Of a DNA stretch of 64,000 nucleotides, positions 60,586-64,000 are shown piece by piece. The DNA is from Bacillus sp. RO1 (lineage in GTDB: Bacteria > Bacillota > Bacilli > Bacillales > Bacillaceae_I), in contig NZ_JAAZWB010000048.1 of NCBI RefSeq assembly GCF_012524115.1, forward strand, positions 1 through 64,000, written 5' to 3'. The position numbers and the translations under genes were made by a program. The notes below the pieces were generated by a model. It was given only the letters and a program-made list of their open reading frames with translations, was not told where the DNA came from and made no database searches. How positions within the stretch are numbered: position 1 is the stretch's first letter; each line of letters begins with the position of its first letter.

Positions 60586-60629
60586 CCCACCCTCGAAATT
60601 TTTTAAATTACAAAAAATTTCGGGGTGGG
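60586..60629. repeat. Long inverted repeat
   Basis: CCCACCCTCGAAATTTTTT and AAAAAATTTCGGGGTGGG, with one unpaired base, enclose AAATTAC: an 18-bp stem that could end transcription on either strand. It overlaps the tRNA-like T-arm immediately to the right. Confidence 0.8.
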
Positions 60630-60660
60630 AATCGAACCCACTAGAACCAGTTTAACTGGT
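60625..60660 (-). tRNA. tRNA-like fragment (T-arm and anticodon-like arm only)
   Basis: On the minus strand GTGGG-TTCGATT-CCCAC (60641-60625) is a perfect 5-bp T-stem with a canonical 7-base T loop. ACCAGTTAAACTGGT (60660-60646) lies five bases upstream and could be an anticodon-like arm with TAA in its loop. No matching acceptor stem or D-arm is found, so it is not a working tRNA. It may be a remnant, for example of an integration site, or an independent structured RNA. Confidence 0.35.
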
Positions 60661-60768
60661 GGCGCACCATTTGCCTTCCCTAACATTTAAACACAATTGT
60701 TAGTTGATTTAATTTTGTTTACCTACGTATCATACTCGATTTCATTTAAAAAAGAAACAACTTTTTTG

Positions 60769-61896
60769 TTAATTTTTTTGGTAAATTATTTCACCTTCAA
60801 CCATTGTCATGACAGGCTTTGCAAGGAATTGGAATGGGTGATGAGACCATAGTACCAAGTCGGCATCTTTTCCGGTTTCAATACTCCCAACCCGGTCAGA
60901 AACACTAAGGTTTTTAGCCGCGGTTATGGTTATTCCCTCTAGTGCTTTTTGTTCATCTAATCCTTCCCTCACTGCCAAAGCTGCACACATATTTAAGTAT
61001 TGTACAGGGGTGTAAGGATGGTCTGTTGTAATGGATACTTCGACGCCTGCTTCTGATAATGCCTGATAGGTTTTCCAGTTTTTGTTTTTTAATTCAATCT
61101 TTGATCTCCTCGTCATCGTTGGTCCAACACAGACTTTCATGTTTCGGCCTCTCAATTCATTTGCAATCAGATGTCCTTCTGTACAATGTTCGATGGTAAA
61201 TCGCAAATTAAATTCTTCTGCAAAACGGATGCCTGACATGATATCATCTGCCCTGTGAGCGTGGATGCGAACTGGAATCTTTTGCTCAAGAGCCATGATA
61301 ATTGGCTTAACACGCAAATTTTCCGGGTTGTCGTAATATTTTGCCTGATAAAAGGCTTCGCGAAGCATCCCCATAATGCCCATTCGGGTAATGGAATCCT
61401 TATTTCCCTGACTGTGAATTCGTTTAGGGTTTTCACCAAAAGCGACCTTCAACCCAGCAGTTTCTTGAATAATCATTTTGGAGATGTTCACACCATGGGT
61501 TTTGATTACTGACGTGGTTCCTCCAATTACATTCGCACTTCCTGGCATAACGTGAACAGTCGTAATTCCATACTGAATGGCATCCTGGAATCCAGGGTCA
61601 AAAGGATGGACCCCGTCTAGTGCACGGATATGGGGAGTTAATGGTTCGACTGTCTCATTGGCATCATTGCCTGCCCAACCAGTTCCTTCATCATATAAGC
61701 CAAGGTGGGTGTGAACATCGATAAATCCAGGAAATAAATATTTTTCATTACATTCTATCACTTTCCCGTTTTCCGGTACGGCTAATCCTTTGCCAATCGT
61801 GTTTATTTTTCCATTTTCGGTTATCACATCCGCATTATTTATCGGAGCTGATGTGATGGGATACACCGTTGCGTTTCGAAACATTACTATTCCCAT
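60769..61896 (-). CDS. Imidazolonepropionase-like amidohydrolase
   Basis: 375 residues. GFIDVHTHLGLYDEG carries the first two metal His; PVRIHAHRADDI and FTIEHCTEGH give further His ligands; SITTDHPYTPV gives the catalytic Asp. LSVSDRVGSIETGKDADLVLWSHHPF is the C-terminal beta-sandwich motif. No signal peptide, so cytoplasmic. Substrate unknown. AGGAG before the ATG. It is followed by a tRNA-like fragment and lies downstream of yfhF on the same strand. Confidence 0.88.
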   Translation of the reverse strand: MGIVMFRNATVYPITSAPINNADVITENGKINTIGKGLAVPENGKVIECNEKYLFPGFIDVHTHLGLYDEGTGWAGNDANETVEPLTPHIRALDGVHPFDPGFQDAIQYGITTVHVMPGSANVIGGTTSVIKTHGVNISKMIIQETAGLKVAFGENPKRIHSQGNKDSITRMGIMGMLREAFYQAKYYDNPENLRVKPIIMALEQKIPVRIHAHRADDIMSGIRFAEEFNLRFTIEHCTEGHLIANELRGRNMKVCVGPTMTRRSKIELKNKNWKTYQALSEAGVEVSITTDHPYTPVQYLNMCAALAVREGLDEQKALEGITITAAKNLSVSDRVGSIETGKDADLVLWSHHPFQFLAKPVMTMVEGEIIYQKN

Positions 61897-61919
61897 AGAA
61901 GACTCCTAATTTTCTGTCA

Positions 61920-62831
61920 TTACTTTGATTGTAATATGTCGGACAGAGCGTCATCAAGATGGGAAAATAAAAAATTATAGCCTTTATCTTCTAATTTTAT
62001 CGGGAGCACCTTTTGGCCCTCCAACACGAGCACACTCATTTCTCCAAGCGCCATCTTCAAAGCAAAACCTGGTGTCGGAAACCAGTGTGGGCGGCCCATT
62101 ACTTTTCCAAGCGTTTTACCGAAATCTTTCATTTGTTTTGGATGCGGTGCCACTACATTCACTGGTCCTTCAACCCCTTTATTTTCCAAGCTAAAAGCGA
62201 TAGCGCCAACTACATCTTTAATATGCACCCAAGACATCCATTGTTCACCGGAGCCAATTTTTCCGCCAACAAACATTTTGTAAGGCAGCATCATTCTAGG
62301 TAGTGCACCTTCTTCTTTATCTAAAATAATCCCGAAACGTGTAAGCACCATACGGACCCCTTCTGTCTTCACTTGCTCCGCTTCCTTTTCCCAGGCATAA
62401 ACGGTAGAAGCAAGAAAATCAGATCCAGGAGTTGTGTCCGCCTCGGTGAATGTTTGTGCCTCTGAAGTCCCGTAAAAGCCAATGGCACTTGCATTCACCA
62501 ACACTTCTGGTTTATTTTCCAACGAACCGATAATTCTATTGATTTCTTTTGTTGAAGAAATGCGACTCTCCACTATTTTCTTTTTCTGCTCTTCCGTCCA
62601 GCGACCGCTGTTGATGGACTCGCCTGCTAGATTGACTATAGCATCCATGCCATCTAAACTTACTTCTGGAGTGGAAGATTCTTTTAGCCACTCTACATAG
62701 GTGACATTTGCTTTTTCCTTTTTATTAGAGGTGTTTCGCGTTAAAATAAAGATGGAATGTCCTTTATCAATTAAATGGTCTGTCAGAGCTTGACCAACAA
62801 GCCCCGTACCGCCTGCAATGGCAATCTTCAT
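61920..62831 (-). CDS. yfhF: TIGR01777-family NAD-dependent epimerase/oxidoreductase YfhF
   Basis: 303 residues. KIAIAGGTGLVGQALTDHLIDKGHSIFILTR is the Rossmann NAD(P) motif; GFYGTSEAQTFTEADTTPGSDFLASTVYAWEKEA and SWVHIKDVVGAIAFSLENKGVEGPVNVVAPHPKQMKDFGK are typical of the family (SDR39U1-like). Substrate unknown. TGGAGGGTG before the ATG. Divergent from recX. Confidence 0.9.
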   Translation of the reverse strand: MKIAIAGGTGLVGQALTDHLIDKGHSIFILTRNTSNKKEKANVTYVEWLKESSTPEVSLDGMDAIVNLAGESINSGRWTEEQKKKIVESRISSTKEINRIIGSLENKPEVLVNASAIGFYGTSEAQTFTEADTTPGSDFLASTVYAWEKEAEQVKTEGVRMVLTRFGIILDKEEGALPRMMLPYKMFVGGKIGSGEQWMSWVHIKDVVGAIAFSLENKGVEGPVNVVAPHPKQMKDFGKTLGKVMGRPHWFPTPGFALKMALGEMSVLVLEGQKVLPIKLEDKGYNFLFSHLDDALSDILQSK

Positions 62832-62939
62832 CTATATCACCCTCCATAGAGAATATCTTACATACTATATTAGTTCTTTTCCCTAATTATCCTTTTTTTA
62901 ATACGGCGCAATGTGCTATGAAACGGAGTGAGAGCAGAA

Positions 62940-63740
62940 ATGGGTAAAATAACAAAAATATCGGTTCAGCAAAAAAACAAGGAAAGATTCAATATTTTCT
63001 TGGATGAGGAGTACGCGTTTGCTGTGTACGAAGCGACGCTATTAAAATTCCAGCTAGTAAAAGGCAAGGAACTAGATGAACTGGATATAGAAGAAATCCT
63101 CTACAGCGATCAAATCAACAAAGCATATAATGCTGCGGTTCATTATCTTTCTTTTCGGATGAGGACAGAAAAAGAAATAGAAGAGTATTTGAAGGAAAAA
63201 GAATATGAATCGTTCATTAGTAAAGAAATAGTCTTAAGACTGCGGGAGCAGGGGTACTTGAATGACAAGGAATTCGCAAATGCATATGTAAGGACTCAAG
63301 TGAACACGACCTTGAAGGGCCGAGGCGTCATGGAACAGGAATTGCTTGAAAAGGGTGTCAGCAAGGATATTATTGTGGACGTGCTTGAAGCGGAGTATAG
63401 CCAAGAGACAGAGCTTGAGCATGCGGTAAAGCTTGTGTTGAAGTATGCACCTAAATACAAAAAAGACTCTTTTAAAATCATGATCCAAAAAGTGGAGCAG
63501 GCTTTAGTGAGAAAGGGATATGCTTTTTCCGTCATCCAAACAGCGCTGGAAGAGGCGGAACTTGAGGAGGATACATCAGAAGAGTGGGAAGCAATTGTAA
63601 AACAAGCGGAAAAATACCACCGAAAATACGTAGGGCTTGAAGGGTACCAATATAAGATGAAGATGAAGGGCGCCTTGTATAGAAAAGGATTCGGAATGGA
63701 CCTTATTGATCGGTGGCTGGAGGAGAATGAGGGGAATTAA
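62940..63740 (+). CDS. recX: Regulatory protein RecX
   Basis: 266 residues, the usual long form in Bacillus. KITKISVQQKNKERFNIFLDEEYAFAVYE, AVHYLSFRMRTEKEIEEYLKEKEY, VLRLREQGYLNDKEFANAYVRTQVNTTLKGRGVMEQELLEKGV and the C-terminal YRKGFGMDLIDRWLEE are RecX traits; repeated three-helix units. It modulates RecA filaments. ATG 62940 is preferred (GGAGTGAG upstream). recA is not nearby. Confidence 0.95.
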   Translation: MGKITKISVQQKNKERFNIFLDEEYAFAVYEATLLKFQLVKGKELDELDIEEILYSDQINKAYNAAVHYLSFRMRTEKEIEEYLKEKEYESFISKEIVLRLREQGYLNDKEFANAYVRTQVNTTLKGRGVMEQELLEKGVSKDIIVDVLEAEYSQETELEHAVKLVLKYAPKYKKDSFKIMIQKVEQALVRKGYAFSVIQTALEEAELEEDTSEEWEAIVKQAEKYHRKYVGLEGYQYKMKMKGALYRKGFGMDLIDRWLEENEGN

Positions 63741-63790
63741 CTTTAATCAAAGGATAAAAGCAGCAAAATGGTAGACCATTCCTCCTTAGT

Positions 63791-63882
63791 TGTACAAGTT
63801 CGCTTGGGAAATGTAGAAGTAAATTCGGGAAATGTAGAAGGTCTATTCAAAAGTGTAGAACAATTAACTTTAGAGGTAGAAG
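63791..63882. repeat. Keyword array, 21-bp pitch (TGTAGAA)
   Basis: TGTAGAA or a variant starts at 63791 (TGTACAA), 63812, 63833, 63854 and 63875 (GGTAGAA), exactly 21 bp apart. Spacers differ. It starts 50 bp after recX and ends before the terminator at 63900. Confidence 0.92.
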
Positions 63883-63899
63883 TTACTTATACTTCTCTA

Positions 63900-63946
63900 A
63901 AAAAATAGCCGCTTTGGACATCCCGTGTTCCAAGCGGCTGCTTTTA
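63900..63946. terminator. Bidirectional terminator
   Basis: AGCCGCTTTGGA pairs with TTCCAAGCGGCT around a nine-base loop, with A-rich left and GCTTTTA right flanks. It separates recX from the converging gene at the window edge. Confidence 0.85.
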
Positions 63947-63948
63947 AC

Positions 63949-64000
63949 TCATATCTGTATCTCCAACTGGTCATCCTGAGCAACAATCATCTCAGCGACT
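63949..64000 (-). CDS. C-terminal end of a gene cut by the window edge
   Basis: On the minus strand a frame reads VAEMIVAQDDQLEIQI and ends at TGA (63949-63951), directly before a terminator. Too little is present for identification. Confidence 0.5.
   Translation of the reverse strand, partial: VAEMIVAQDDQLEIQI

Noticed and set aside
60586-60700. Functional tRNA gene
   Set aside because: No acceptor stem or D-arm could be paired with the T-arm.

Overview
The window reads as chromosome of an endospore-forming member of the Bacillaceae (low-GC Firmicute). The evidence is a tricistronic gerK-type germinant receptor, a Spo0M-like protein, glcT-ptsG with an antiterminator target in its leader, a tyrosine-type T-box leader, and a yfhD-yfhE-yfhF-recX neighbourhood like that of Bacillus subtilis. 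Strong AGGAGG-type ribosome sites and frequent TTG/GTG starts fit. No rRNA gene, complete tRNA, phage, IS transposase or CRISPR array was found. The only tRNA-like signal is a fragment near 60.63 kb.

Layout. 0-1.1 kb: fourteen-copy 52-bp tandem array, then a secreted M15 peptidase. 1.9-24 kb: an accessory-looking, mostly plus-strand stretch of small genes: MFS exporter, alpha/beta hydrolase, three GNATs, three NUDIX proteins, two APH-fold kinases, prolyl-4-hydroxylase, nucleoside deoxyribosyltransferase-like protein, several lipoproteins. Inside it lies a probable copper/metal block (YdhK lipoprotein, kinase-regulator pair, Cys-rich four-helix copper-storage protein). 24-36 kb: secreted M14 peptidase, ECF sigma/RskA-type anti-sigma pair, glcT-ptsG, secreted cyclic nucleotidase, gerKA-KC-KB. 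36-46 kb: Spo0M-like protein, permease, amidase, vWA/HTH divergent pair, SWIM-SNF2 helicase plus DUF2161 nuclease-like gene, YdjM-like membrane hydrolase. 46-54 kb: a signalling block whose hybrid kinase, CheR-type methyltransferase and receiver-PP2C phosphatase match the RsbK-RsbM-RsbY general-stress input module known from the B. cereus group, followed by another sensor kinase. 54-64 kb: T-box-controlled NhaC-family transporter, gluconate kinase, DnaA boxes, DoxX gene under two Rex/Fnr-type operators, then yfhD, yfhE, amidohydrolase, yfhF and recX.

The most unusual signal is in the gaps between genes. Nine intergenic arrays repeat a short keyword at a fixed pitch. Six have a pitch of 20-21 bp (about two B-DNA turns); three have exactly 52 bp (about five turns). 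Keywords differ between loci and spacers usually diverge, while pitch is kept. Two arrays 14 kb apart share the keyword CGGGCG on opposite strands, each oriented with the transcription of its flanking genes. Several arrays begin just after a terminator or gene end. A separate family of GC-rich dispersed elements of about 127 bp (four copies, one with an insertion) also occupies gaps, one of them in the ptsG leader.
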